DNA from: Diphasiastrum complanatum
Taxonomy: Eukaryota; Streptophyta; Lycopodiopsida; Lycopodiales; Lycopodiaceae
Direction: 5' to 3'
Assembly (NCBI GenBank): GCA_029204225.1
Contig: CM055109.1
Coordinates: 45,095,592 to 45,159,591, forward strand
DNA: 64,000 nucleotides
The translations under genes and the position numbers were made by a program. Below, one piece after another: positions 11,701 through 22,559 of this stretch (the stretch's first letter is position 1; the number at the start of each line of letters is the position of its first letter). The notes beneath the pieces were generated by a model. It saw nothing but the letters and a program-made list of their open reading frames with translations. It was not told the origin of the DNA and did no database searches.

Positions 11701-11930
11701 GCAGCATATGTGGACGGCTCGCCGGGCTCAGCACCTGACTCAGCATATGCCTCGAAAATGCGAGCCCTCTCCACAAAGGGGATGACCATACAAACGCTGA
11801 TCCCGTAGCGCCCCCCCGTGGGTCGGACTTGCAATCCCCCCAAATGTGCTCGAACCCGAGAGGTGTTCCCTGTGAATTGCTTTCGACAAAAAGGGCAACG
11901 CCACTTTTTGTCGAGCATGAACTCCACCTC
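8767..11930 (-). pseudogene. hAT-A: hAT transposase gene with introns (BED, DUF659, hATC)
   Basis: Transposase of the plant hAT superfamily, right to left. BED zinc finger at 11910-11820 (KKWRCPFCRKQFTG, TSRVRAHLGG); Ala/Thr/Pro-rich linker; DUF659 start with GCFIMDDG (about 11115), in a frame shifted relative to the BED part near 11315; FLRSIDASKAGRVHSTEY (about 11050-10990); after an intron, MDNASNCRGMGELLMAEYPS and TPCAAHSLDLLL (about 10820-10720); GCTMGLIYEFMDR (about 10270); PWDKFHRPIHSVAHVLHP (about 10040-9990); hATC dimerisation domain (RWESYGAG, LAFRVLSQ, CEKNWSAF, RNRVTTERCNDLVY, about 9735-9480). The last exon starts at about 9300 after CTGCAG with VNPDECLV and ends in an acidic region and an RGRPPGR/GRPRGRPAKRG basic tail. 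An in-frame stop near 10322 and the frame break suggest it is dead. hAT-B at 46.5-59.3 kb is a relative. Confidence 0.85.
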
Positions 11931-11950
11931 ATCCCAAATGGGACGAGCGG

Positions 11951-12460
<510 letters not shown>

Positions 12461-12540
12461 CTCCTCTCTCTCTCCTTCTCGGGCTTCTGCGGACTGTTCC
12501 GCTGCCTGCGCGCCCTTCTTCTTTTTTTAAATAAAAAAAT

Positions 12541-13165
12541 GCATCCAGGGCCCGGACGCGTTCTGGGCCCCAGACGCGTCCAGAAAAAAAATTAAAATTT
12601 TTTTTTGGGACTCGTCCGACCCTGCGTCCGGGGGTCGGACGCGTCCAAGTTCGGGCGTCGGACGCGGACGCTAAAAGGCTGCGTCCGCACCGGACCCTCA
12701 TGTCTGATATATATATAAGTGTGTGTGTGAGTGTGTGTGTGTGTGTGTGTGTCTCAGACATAAGGATCCAGGCCAGACGCAGGCATTCCGCGTGCGCGTC
12801 CGGCATCCGGACCCGGACGCGTCCTACCCCTGGATGCGTCCATATTTTTTTTTATTTTTTTTGGCTAAATAACTCTAAAAAAAAAAATGAAAAATTTTAA
12901 AAATAAATAAAAAAATAAAAAAGCGGACGCGCCTAGACCTTCAGACACACCCATGGCACATCCGCGCCCGGACGCGCGTTCGGACGCAGGGTCCGCTTCC
13001 TTAGGTGTGTGTATAATCAGGGATGCGCGTCCAGCCATACGCGTCCGCATATGTGTTTTTTTTAGACTAAAAATACACTAACGCCCCCCCTTGGCGCGTT
13101 CGCTTCTGGACGCGTCCTCGGACGCGCGTCCGCGTCCGGGGGTCCCTGGCTTAGGTGTATATATA
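12541..13165. repeat. GGACGCG-rich cluster, right
   Basis: Three GC-rich blocks of GGACGCG/GCGTCC motifs separated by A-rich runs (12588-12606, 12840-12930, 13050-13075) and by a TA/TG tract (12708-12752). The tract sits between inverted flanks: CCGGACCCTCATGTCTGA before it and TCAGACATAAGGATCCAGG after it. The outer edge (13120-13165) reads CCGGGGGTCCCTGGCTTAGGTG, whose complement resembles the left cluster's outer edge at 6597 (GGTGGCAGACCCCGGACGCG). The two clusters could therefore be subterminal ends of one element carrying hAT-A, or separate insertions. Confidence 0.75.
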
Positions 13166-15408
13166 TACATATATAGACATATACTTTATCAACAAGATAT
13201 TAATCACTAAAAGAAATAGGGTCTCTATAGTATTTAAAAAAATTTCAAAAATCACCCTAGATCCCCCATAAAATTTACTAATTTCTAATAGCCATATGAA
13301 AAAAAAAACATTGAAGAGCAACGTTCCGGGTCAAAAACCCAGAACGGGTTTTGGAACGAGTGGCACCATTATGCTATGTAATTTGTGTGGCAATGCACGT
13401 ATCAAACTATCCAATGTATGTGGCAATGAAAGTACCAAACTATCATTGTCATAAAAATCATTAACTTTTAGGGTACTATATAGTGTTTTTGCAAGGTGCC
13501 AACTAAGTTCCATATGCCAATTTGGAAAATTGATCGATGCATCTATTTTTTTCAAAGTTCTCATTGAGACTTGAGTACATAAGGAGTTTGTTATTGACTT
13601 TTGCTTTAAACTCCCAAGACTATTTGATAAGAGATGCTTGATGCCATTTCAAATGATATTCAAGTTGAGTGCCCTTTGTATGTGCATAGACTTTGGTTGC
13701 CCTTTGGTATCATCAGCTATTGTTAGTGGGTGATAAACTATCATCTTGTCGATCAAGTCACTCGCCTAGACCTTCTGAGTAATGAGATATGGAGAACATT
13801 ATGGATATCCAATGTTAAAGGCATTACTAGTCGATATGTTGCTGAACTAATCTTTCATTATATTCTAGTCCCGATTTTTTGGGTTTACATCCACTTCCAT
13901 GCTTCGTTGAAGTTGTCCCAACAAGTCTTTCACCTCTAAAAGCTTTGCGTGCCAATCATTGTTTAATTCCTCTACTACGGAAACTTGTGTACCTTGCAAT
14001 ATCGTGAGCACAGTGCTAGGGACAATTGTCAATCTTCTGTTGCTTATCTCAAACGATGACTTCTTTTCTCTTTTTGCCTCGACGATCATTCTAGTAAAAA
14101 AAGATGGATAGATCTTGGCATATGTGTGTGAATTACTTAGTGAAATAACATGCCATTCACATAAACATGGTATCAACAAAAGATGGGCTTCAATTTTGGG
14201 GGTTTACAAAGGATTGTCCTTGGCAAATATAGTACTTGCAAACATACTTAAAGAATAACTTTGCCACTTCTATGAGTGAACTCTTTGTTGGCATGAGGCT
14301 TGTTTTGAAAAGTAATCTACCACCACATAAATTGAGTGCAAGTCTCGACAACATGGTAGTTGTACAAAAAATTCTTGCTTATGGATTTCCAAGGTTATGT
14401 TGTTACTAATAAAGGTTGAAGTAGTACGCAATGGTATCAAAGCCATTGATCTTAGTGAATCAAGTGCCATTGTCTTGTGCTTCATGAGATTGTGCCTTTA
14501 AAACTTGAATTTTGTGGTTGGAGAAACATGAAAGCGTCGCTTTCAATTATTTGCTGCAAAATTTGTGAAGCCGAATTCATTTTAACTAGTTGATTTTTTC
14601 CTACAAATCCGTATAAATACATGTGAAAAATTGTCAGCTATTAACTCGACTATTTTAGGATTAATGGAGGCCAAACTCGTAAATATTGTACATCAAAACT
14701 CTCACACATGGGTAGGTGATTATTATAATATTATTTATTATTTAAGGGCTATATGACTCTAGAAAAAGGAGAGAGAGTCATCCTTCACACCTATAGATAG
14801 GCTGAAAGGAATGGAAGAACTGAAGCCTTTGTCCATATTTGATTTGAAAAATTGGAAAAGTGAAGTACCCATCTTCTTCATTAGAGTCTATCGACAAATT
14901 CTCATCCGAATCAATATCCAATGTTGAGAGAAAATTGTTTATTGTGGCTTTGCTGCATTGAAGCCGAGTGCACTTAACCCAAGTCGTTCTTGTAAAATAG
15001 ATATTGTTGAATTTCGAAACGGTTTGTCATTGTTAACTCAAAATTAAATGCAAGCACAACCACATCTTCAAGATTTATATCATCGACTCTTGGTTGGTTC
15101 TTTGTTGAACGCATTTTTGGCTTTTTCTAACCTTTGTGTACAGGTTATGTTGTGTGCTTGATTGATGTGCATATAGGTGATGAATTGAATGCTATATTGT
15201 TGTTGTACGACATGTTAACAGAGGCTGAGGTTCATATTTGAGCATGTTATGAATCTCTTGAATTCTATGCACTTCTGATAAGTGATTTTGATCAAACTAG
15301 CAAAGCTAGTGAATGAATTGTCTAGCATAGAAGGATTTTGTGATTGATGCAGTTGTTTTTGGCCTAGATCTACCATTTTGGATCATTTTTAAATTTGAAA
15401 TTCTCACA
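13166..15408. other. Degenerate retroelement sequence; possible C1 LTR at right end
   Basis: Mostly AT-rich with no intact gene. A minus-strand patch at about 14370-14300 (LHSIYVVVDYFSKQ) resembles the integrase core strand SIxVVVDRFSK of Ty3 elements, and minus-strand frames at 13865-14179 and 13331-13564 may be more of the same pol, but are too decayed to name. The last few hundred bases ending TTCTCACA at 15408 should be the C1 LTR, because the C1 primer site follows directly; I could not find its outer edge. Confidence 0.45.
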
Positions 15409-15419
15409 TGGTATCAGAG
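15409..15419 (+). promoter_or_regulatory. C1 primer binding site (initiator Met tRNA)
   Basis: TGGTATCAGAG directly after CACA, the expected LTR end. Downstream is a Copia-type gag, so this is the start of a plus-strand Copia element. Confidence 0.8.
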
Positions 15420-15606
15420 GTCATAGGCGACCAAAAATAATTAATTGCTATTTTTAGTAAAATTTTAGGGTGACCTGAATTTTAGCATGCTTTTATGCAT
15501 TTGTGTTAATCAAATCTTTACTAGCAACTACATGCAAGAGTTGCAACGAGAGAGAGTTCTATGAGGTTCTAAACTTGTGTGATTTCATTTGTTGACAGGA
15601 GAGTGA

Positions 15607-17060
15607 GTGCTAAGTGCATTAGAACATGTCAAAAAAGGTGTAAGCAATTACATCATAGCTATTAATAGTGGAATCATGTTGGAAGGCAATGATAGACTTA
15701 ACGCGACAAAACATGCAACTTGGAAAGTAAGGATGGAGTCCTTAAAGTTGAATGAATTAATGGACATTGTTCTAGATGTCAAGGACCCAAGTACTTCAAG
15801 AGGCATTGAGGTATGACAAGAGAGCTCTCCACATTATCAAGATGAATGTTATCAGTGAACTTCTTAAAAAAGTTTGTAAGTGCACTTCTTTAAGGGATGC
15901 ATGAAATGCATATAAGAATGTTTATGAATCCAAATCCACTTTTAGGATATTGCCCCTAACGAGGCAAATATTTGAGAGGGGACAAAATGAACACTTTTAT
16001 CTTAAGAGTTAAGGCCTTGAATTATGATCTAGCATGCATAGATGAAAAAATCAAGGATCTAAAACTTGTTCAAGTTATGCTTAATGGGTTGTTGGATGAT
16101 CATGCCAATCTACTACAAAGCTTTGCCATTCAAAAGACTTTTCCAATTGTTGAAGACTTGCAAGAGGTTTTGGTGGTTGAAGAGCATAGGTTACCAGCAA
16201 GAGGTGGAGGATCTTCTAGTTGTGGTGGAGGAGAAGAGGCACTCTTATCAAAGGGCAAGCTCAAAAGCAAAGGCAAAGATAAGGGGTTCAAGAAAGAATA
16301 TGAATCCAAGTGAGGCTTTTTCTTTTGATGGTAAGAAGAGAGAGAAGTAAAAACTGAAGCATTTTTATTGTGGCATAAAAGGACACTTTGCTAATGAATG
16401 CTTTAAAAAGAAAAAAGCGAAAAAAGGGAAGTAAGGCAATCTCACTTTTGATGAGGTGAACAAAATCTTTTTGATTTTTTTTCAATGTCTTCTAGTTTTT
16501 TATCCAATAAAGGAGATATTGATCCATGGTGAGAATTGATGGTAGAGCAAGCTCTCACATGAGAAGGAACAAGGTCTTCTCATTTTTGATGACTTATGAA
16601 GGTGACATAAAATTCATCGACATGGCGAATAATGATGAACGTGCCATAAAGGGCATTGGAAATATTCATATTTCTCTCTCTACAAATAGGAATGCAAAGT
16701 TAGAGAATGTTTTGTTCATTCCTTCCATTACTAAAAATCTTCTTAGCGTCAGGGGTCTTCAAGTTGAGTTTGTTCGTAATGCTTGCTTGATAACTAAAAA
16801 AAAATCTTGATTGATAAAGGCAAAAAACAAGGCAAATTTTACAAACTTGATGCTCACAGTATTGCTAACTAAGAAAGTTTTGTGGAAAAGGAGTAAATGA
16901 AAAGTCAAGAGATGTGGCACGAGAGGTTGACACATCCCAATTTCAAAGCATTGTAGATAATGGCAAAAGGGAAGTTGTTCTTGGCCTTCCAACATCTCTT
17001 TCTAGCATCAATAAAGTTTGTGAGCACTGTGCATCGCCAAAGTCACATAAGCTTCCCATA
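15607..17060 (+). pseudogene. C1: Copia gag, protease and start of integrase, truncated
   Basis: Ty1/copia gag-pol 5' half with many stops. In order: gag N part (ATWKVRMESLKLNELMD at about 15718); UBN2/gag_polypeptide part (FILRVKALNYDLACIDEKI, MLNGLLDDHANL, 15990-16130); a Gly/Lys-rich stretch; a zinc knuckle (HFYCGIKGHFANEC, about 16360-16400) whose first Cys is His; protease region (DGRASSHMRR, LFIPSITKNLLSVRGL, 16526-16790), in which the catalytic D-S-G-A reads D-G-R-A; and a GAG-pre-integrase patch (MWHERLTHPNFKAL at 16911, then CEHCASPKSHKLP at about 17020). Similarity stops near 17060, where the G1 LTR begins. Integrase core and RT are missing. C2 at 45.4-45.8 kb is a related gag. Confidence 0.8.
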
Positions 17061-17695
17061 AGCAACATATAGCTTAAGATCCAGCGTGCCTTTTCAACTA
17101 GTTATCACAAAGCTATCTCAGTTCACTCCCAAGCACACCAAAGTAGGCACCAAATATCCACTTTATTGATTTCTCTTCAAAGTACATATCAAGTTACAAG
17201 CATAAACACATCAGAGCACTACTACCAAGTCTCCTCCCAACCACCTGCGGCATGACTATGATGAGGAATGCCTCTCTCTAGGCTCACTTATACATAATCC
17301 TCAAGCACCCACTTCACCCTTTCCTAACGTCACCATATGGCGAGCCCCATGCACAATCGACACTTGACACTTGGTAGTACCCACATTGGCAAGCAAGTAG
17401 GAGGACCGCCCGCTCATGCACTAGACCAAGTGTCCCAATGAGTATATGACACATGTTCCGTTGACCGGCAAACTCTCCTACTTTTTAGGAGGACAGTCTA
17501 GCAGCCTTTAAATTCAGACCCAATACCCTCCTATACGAAATATAAGAAGGTCAACAAGTTACCAAAAAACTGCTATTTACATTTTCTTACAAAACACCAC
17601 AGGCCGGTGTGAGCCATTTCAATATTTACAATTTACAATTTACAATTTACAAGTCTAACGTGTTCACACTGAGGCAGGAATATAAGTACTTGATA
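17061..17695 (-). repeat. G1 3' LTR (left edge approximate)
   Basis: Homologous to the two G2 LTRs in many patches, such as TCCTCCCAACCA followed by ATGAGGAATGCCT (about 17230-17270), the CGACACTTGACACTTGG segment and GACCAAGTGTCCCAATGAG. Its inner edge is set by the polypurine tract at 17696. It has one copy of the 79-bp unit that is doubled in G2. The terminal TG is TA here. The left edge (about 17061) is where C1 coding similarity stops. Confidence 0.7.
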
Positions 17696-17709
17696 TTCCT
17701 TCCCTCCTC
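17696..17709 (-). promoter_or_regulatory. G1 polypurine tract
   Basis: The minus strand reads GAGGAGGGAAGGAA immediately before the 3' LTR, the plus-strand DNA primer of reverse transcription. G2 has nearly the same tract at 47399-47412. Confidence 0.8.
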
Positions 17710-18175
17710 AAGGAACATCGTCCGCTATGGTAAAATAAGGGTGCTCTGCATGCAAAGCGTGCGCGGTCTCCCAGGTGGCATCAGTAAGAGAGGTCTATTG
17801 TGCCACGTAACCAAGTACTCATGGATCAGACGATTTCTAAGCCGTCTCTCTCTCTAGTCCAATACTTTGTTAGGTCTGTGCATTACCTCTCCATGCCTCT
17901 GAAACAAAACAAGTCCATCAGTTAGCAAGTTATCACCCTCATGTAAAACCTTCTTCAAGCGTGAAATGTGAAAAACATGATGAACTTTACAATCCTGAGG
18001 TAACGCTAGTTTATAAGCAACATCATTAGGCTTTTTAACTATTTTTCGAGGTTCGCAATACCGTGGAGATAACTTACACTTCCTTGTCTTAAGAGAAGTT
18101 GAGTCATTTGGAATCAGGAGAAACACCATGTCTCCTTCCTCGAACTCTCTTGGTGTGCGATCACAATCACTAAAT
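17710..18175 (-). pseudogene. G1: integrase C-terminus with GPY/F motif and chromodomain
   Basis: Reading right to left: FEEGDMVFLLIPNDSTSLKT, then the GPY/F module (LSPRYCEPRKIVKKPNDVAY) and HVFHISRLKKV, then a chromodomain (NKVLD, RRLRNRLIHEYLVTWHNRPL, about 17880-17790) that steers integration to marked chromatin. This makes G1 a chromovirus. A stop after NKVLD and a frameshift in the chromodomain inactivate it. Its left neighbour in protein order is RT, not the integrase core, because of the deletion described at about 18175. Confidence 0.8.
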
Positions 18176-19442
18176 GTCTTTGATCCTAGAAAAGACTTCA
18201 ATGTTGTCAAATCATCTGGCACAGAGTCACGCAATAATCACAACAACTTTCTTAGGATCTGGTCTTACTCCATCAACAGTCACAATATGACCTAGATACT
18301 CAATTTCCTTTTTAGAAAGTTCACTCTTTTTTGCCTTAGCAAACAATTTGTTTTTCCTCAAGGTAGACAACACAGTCCTAAAGTGGGTCACATGCTTGGC
18401 CTCACCTGCACAGTAAGTCAAAATATCATCAATAAAGGTTACAACAAACTTATCCGTATATGGTTTGAGTACATCATGAATGTAGCTGGGGCAACCAAAG
18501 GGCATCACAAGATACTCATAATGACCCGATTGAGTTCAGAAGGGAGTTTTATGAACATCTTTTCACGAACTCTACCCTGATGATATCCACTCTTCAAGTC
18601 TATTTTACTAAATACAGTAGCACCATGAAGAGCATCCAGCAAATCATCAATATGTAGCATAGGATATCAATGCTTAATAGCTACCTTATTGGGGCCTAGA
18701 TAATCCACACACGTATGCCAAGATCCATCCTTCTTTTTTAGTAGAATGATTGGCAAGGAAAAAGGTGAGAAGCTAGGTCTAATATGCCCATATGCAAGAC
18801 AATCCTCTAGCATTTTCTTCAACTCCTCTTCCTCTCTCAAACTCATTCTATAAGGTGGTCTATTTATAGGACAGGAGCCGGGAATAAGCTCAATCTTATA
18901 TTCAACATTTCTATTAGGCGGTAATGCAGATGGCAAATCATCAGTAAACACATCTGCAAACTCACTCCTAATTTCACGGTCTAGGTTAGCTGAAAGTATT
19001 GTCTTGCACCTACCATATGCTACTCTCACTAGTACTAGTAATCATATCCAATAGAAAACAAGCATACATACCTTCACAACTTACCTTACGCAACTGCGTA
19101 GCTGAGACCAGTGGTCCTAGAGGCGCATCCCGCTCACCACGGAGGGAATGAAGCTTACCACCATGCTGAAACTCATACACATGAGTATCCCAGGCTATGT
19201 AAGGCTTCTGCATCGCATGCCAACACATCTCCAGAACGTTATCAAAGCGCGCAAAAAAAACGAGTTATCTCAAAATCCAACTCCTCAAAATAACTCTGAA
19301 TAGTTAAAGGCATACACACAACCCTCGTGTCCCAAATATATGTACCCTTTCCATCAGCCATCTCGACTGTGTATTGGTACTCGGACGGTTGTGTGCTCAC
19401 TTTTAACTTCTTAACAAGAGTTGAATTAATGACATTATACAA
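18176..19442 (-). pseudogene. G1: protease and reverse transcriptase, internally deleted
   Basis: Protease remnant at about 19460-19240 (FEIGSLYNVINSTLVKKL, where G2 has DTGSSHN; catalytic Asp is Glu). RT follows: [65 protein letters not shown], then the catalytic FIDDILTYC (about 18435) and KKEIEYLGHIV. Stops occur after VAIKH and elsewhere. After DDLTTLKSFLG (about 18180) the sequence jumps to DRTPREFEEGD of the integrase C-terminus, so the RT connection, RNase H and integrase core are gone. Compared with G2 about 1.6 kb is missing. Confidence 0.8.
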
Positions 19443-20733
19443 GGACCCAATCTCAAATAGAACTAGAATACTTCTACCACAAAGCTATCCACGCATAACT
19501 ATCAAGGAAGTGTCAAGAAATTGACCCCATTCTGCACCGCTTTCGATAACGTCACTGGAGGAGATGTGTCCACCTTCCCCACCATAGAAACATTCATCAG
19601 ACGAAGAACATCAAGATTAGCTTCTTGCGAGATCTCTTCCACTTCCATTGCTTGTTGTTGATGTCGCTCTACTTGAAGATTATTAGTGGTTCTCATCTGG
19701 TTACATTCCTTCCACCGATGTTGTCCCAAGCATCCAAAGCATAGTTTCTTTTTTTGCCCTCTCTTGGTCCTGTGGCGACAACATAGAGTGTTGACCCCCT
19801 TGGGCATTAGGCCACCCATACAACCCTTTGCCTTGCGAACACCAACCCCTTTACACCTTTGACCACCTGTCCTTGCCCTTGTCCATTGTCCTTGTCCTGG
19901 AGCTTGCCCTTGTCCTTGCCCTTGCCATTGGCCTTTGAACTTCTTGAATTAGTGCTTACCCCAAGGCATTTGGCCCCCCTGGCCTTGACCACTCGAGGTT
20001 CCCGTAGCAGGTTCATGGACATTCCTTCCACCGATGTGTCCCAAGCATCCAAAGCATAGTCTCTTGACCACTCGAGGTTCCCACAACAGGTTCATGGGAC
20101 TTCTTCCCATCTTCATAATAGAGAGCCATCTAAATGGCATTCTGAACAATGTGTGTTTGCTCCTTTCGCACAAAAGGCTGCAAAGTCTCCCTGAGTCCTT
20201 CAAAAGAAATAAAACACCTGTAAATACATAGGCACATCCTCAGGAATCCTCAGCAACGCCTCTCTATACCGATCAACATATTCTTGAACCGACTAATTGC
20301 CTTGCTTAAGACCCGTCCATTGTTGCATGGCTCGCTTGTAACCGATAGGTAGCTTCAGCAATCATCTTTGACTCATCGGTAATTCCACACATTGCAAAGG
20401 CCTTTTCCCATTTCTGCAGCCAATTTTCCACTACATTTGTGGTTCTTATGCTACTACACCTCTAAACTTTGGAGGTTTCAAATCCTTAATGGACGGCAAC
20501 TTGCGCTTCCAACCAAGATCTGCATCTCTTTCAGTTCAACCAAGCTCACCACCCAAGTTCCCTGTACCACTGACTCTTTCAGGTGCATGGCCAGGCTTCA
20601 ATTTTTCTAAGATTTGCTTTAACATCAGCTCCATGCCATCAACTTTGGCAAAAAGTGCATCGATTCTCTGAAAATCATGTGTAGTATCACTAGAAGATGT
20701 CGTAGCAAAAACTAGCCAAGAAACACAAAGCAA
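19443..20733 (-). pseudogene. G1: gag with duplicated zinc knuckle
   Basis: Gag of the G1 chromovirus. The N part (20733-20220) has RIDALFAKVDGMELMLKQIL and capsid-like words (EYVDRYREALLRIPEDV); the middle is Gly/Lys/Gln-rich (GKGKDKGKLQDKDNGQGQ); the knuckle at about 19750-19700 reads CFGCLGQHRWKEC, a C-X2-C-X3-H-X4-C form one residue shorter than usual. A second copy of the knuckle DNA lies at about 20060-20010 with a 1-base loss, inside a tandem duplication of about 78 bases whose edges are the repeated GACCACTCGAGGTTCCC (19985 and 20063). Several frameshifts. The 5' LTR and primer site were not found to the right, so the element is truncated there. Confidence 0.75.
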
Positions 20734-22559
20734 CTTGCAAAGTTAAGCAAAAAAACAAAGCACAAATAAGCTTTTTTCACCCCGAACAAGCTACACAGAG
20801 GAACTACTCTATTACAGATCCATTACAGCCAAATTCTAGCAACCCACAAACTCTTTCCCTTCAAAAACTAGCAAACAAGGGTTTGAATCTAACAATCTTC
20901 AAGAACAAGAGGAAAACATTGAATAGGAATCTGATAGGCTCTACCCCACCAACGACCTACCACTAGAAATCTATAGCAACTATCAAATTCGAAAAGTACT
21001 AAGAATTGAAAAAGCTACAAACACTTTTACAAATCCAAGGAAGGCTGATTTTACAAAAGCAAAGAGCAAAACAGGCTAGACACTATCAGAACTCAGATCA
21101 TAATAGCATGAATAACAGAAACAATAATTTTTGCATGTATTGAAAATTGAAAGTTGACATTTAGTACTATGTGTATCAACCATAGTTGTCTGTTCGATTC
21201 CGATTGTGGCCAAAAAAAAAAATTGTATTATACACATTCCGACTAGTTTGGGTCGAAACAGGTTTTTAAGATAACAACATGGTAATTATAATGAAATTTC
21301 ATAGTAAATCCTCTATGTTGGAATACTACAATATGTGCCTATCTCGTATGTATATTTCAGACATGAGGGTCCGGGCCGGAATGCCCGCATCCGCGTCCTA
21401 GAATTACCCATATTATCTACATAATTAGAACTATATTACATCTAAATGTCAATTATCTAAATTTTACCAACTCAGCTTATGGTGTATAGTAGTAAATTTT
21501 ATAATATATAAACATGAAAAACCCTATCTATATGGATACATGATCATATATTAGATTTATGTTGATTTTAATCCCCAATTTATCAAGCTGAAATGTGCAT
21601 AAAGTACTAACCTAACTATATAGATCATAGACTTTAATCTACAATAGATATATAGACTTAAAAATTGTACTCTATATATATTACAAACTCTAATAAGCGA
21701 TAGCTATCTATCAACCTCCCATATTTACAAATTGAATATAGAAGTGCATTATCCATTGCACCTTATTCAAAAAGTTTCTATCTTGGGTACTATGCACAAA
21801 AAATGAAAGTTTTTTCCTGTTTGAAACATATAGTTCCCATAACTCTGAATTTCCATCCAATCCACCAATATCAAATGATTGTAATTTCATATGTAGGCAT
21901 GAAACTTTGTGGTGATTTGTAATGTGATGTGGTTGGCCTACTAGGAAAGCATTTACAGAAGTTTTAAAAGAGAGTGTGTCACAACATGCATAAGCATGGC
22001 ATAATGATACTATTGGAAAGAGTAATTGATCTCTTATAATAAACTTACTTAGACTCACTAGCTCCACTAGTATACAAGATGACAAGGATGAATGTGGAAG
22101 TCAAAGAAATGCATACCCTTATGATGAAAGAAAAATGCATGTAAATGTATATAGTTATAGCAAGAAAAATGCATGATTTTCCAAACATAGAATCCAGTAA
22201 AAAGAGCATTGCCCGGTGACTTGATTTGATTGAGAAAGATGCTACAAAGTCAAGATTGTACAAGATAGAATCGTTACTCAATGAAAAAAACATAGGATTG
22301 ATGCATGAGGCAACCTAAAAAGCGTTCTAATATGGGGAAGAAAACACACCAATGATAGAATACAAATGTGCAAAATTCTATGATAATTTAGCTACTACCT
22401 CCTAAATGTTTGTATGTGGTTCTTGTTGGATAAATGGAAGAAGGCCGACATAGGAAAAACTGCATTCAATAGATGCAAATATCGGGCTCTGCAGAATGAT
22501 CCTTCTTCAATGCATGACTATGCATATCAAATTCGAACCACTCTCGACAAGCGTCACGT
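20734..22559. other. AT-rich stretch with no clear gene; short gag-like patch
   Basis: 20734-21180 is probably the G1 leader. 21180-22380 is AT-rich and unplaced, apart from the GGACGCG fragment at 21357. At about 22425-22558 a plus-strand reading (LDKWKKADIGKTAF, then MHDYAYQIRTTLDKRH) looks like part of a retroelement gag or pol but I cannot name it. Confidence 0.4.
21357..21400 (+). repeat. GGACGCG family terminal fragment
   Basis: TCAGACATGAGGGTCCGGGC then CGGAATGCCCGCATCCGCGT: the same end as at 28113 (GAGGGTCCAGGCCAGAATGC) and next to the TG tract at 12752. It stops abruptly, so only one end of the family is present here. Confidence 0.7.

Noticed and set aside
12541-13165. CRISPR-like array from the regular GGACGCG spacing
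   Set aside because: Repeats are short, in both orientations and unevenly spaced, in a plant nuclear context.
13331-14179. A Copia or Ty3 gene on the minus strand
   Set aside because: Only a few words resemble integrase; without a profile search I cannot separate it from chance, so it is described only as decayed sequence.
21300-21350. Possible second copy of the T LTR end (CTATGTTGGAATACTACAAT against CTATGTTGGTATATTACGAC)
   Set aside because: The match is short and neither flank continues it; not enough to call an LTR.
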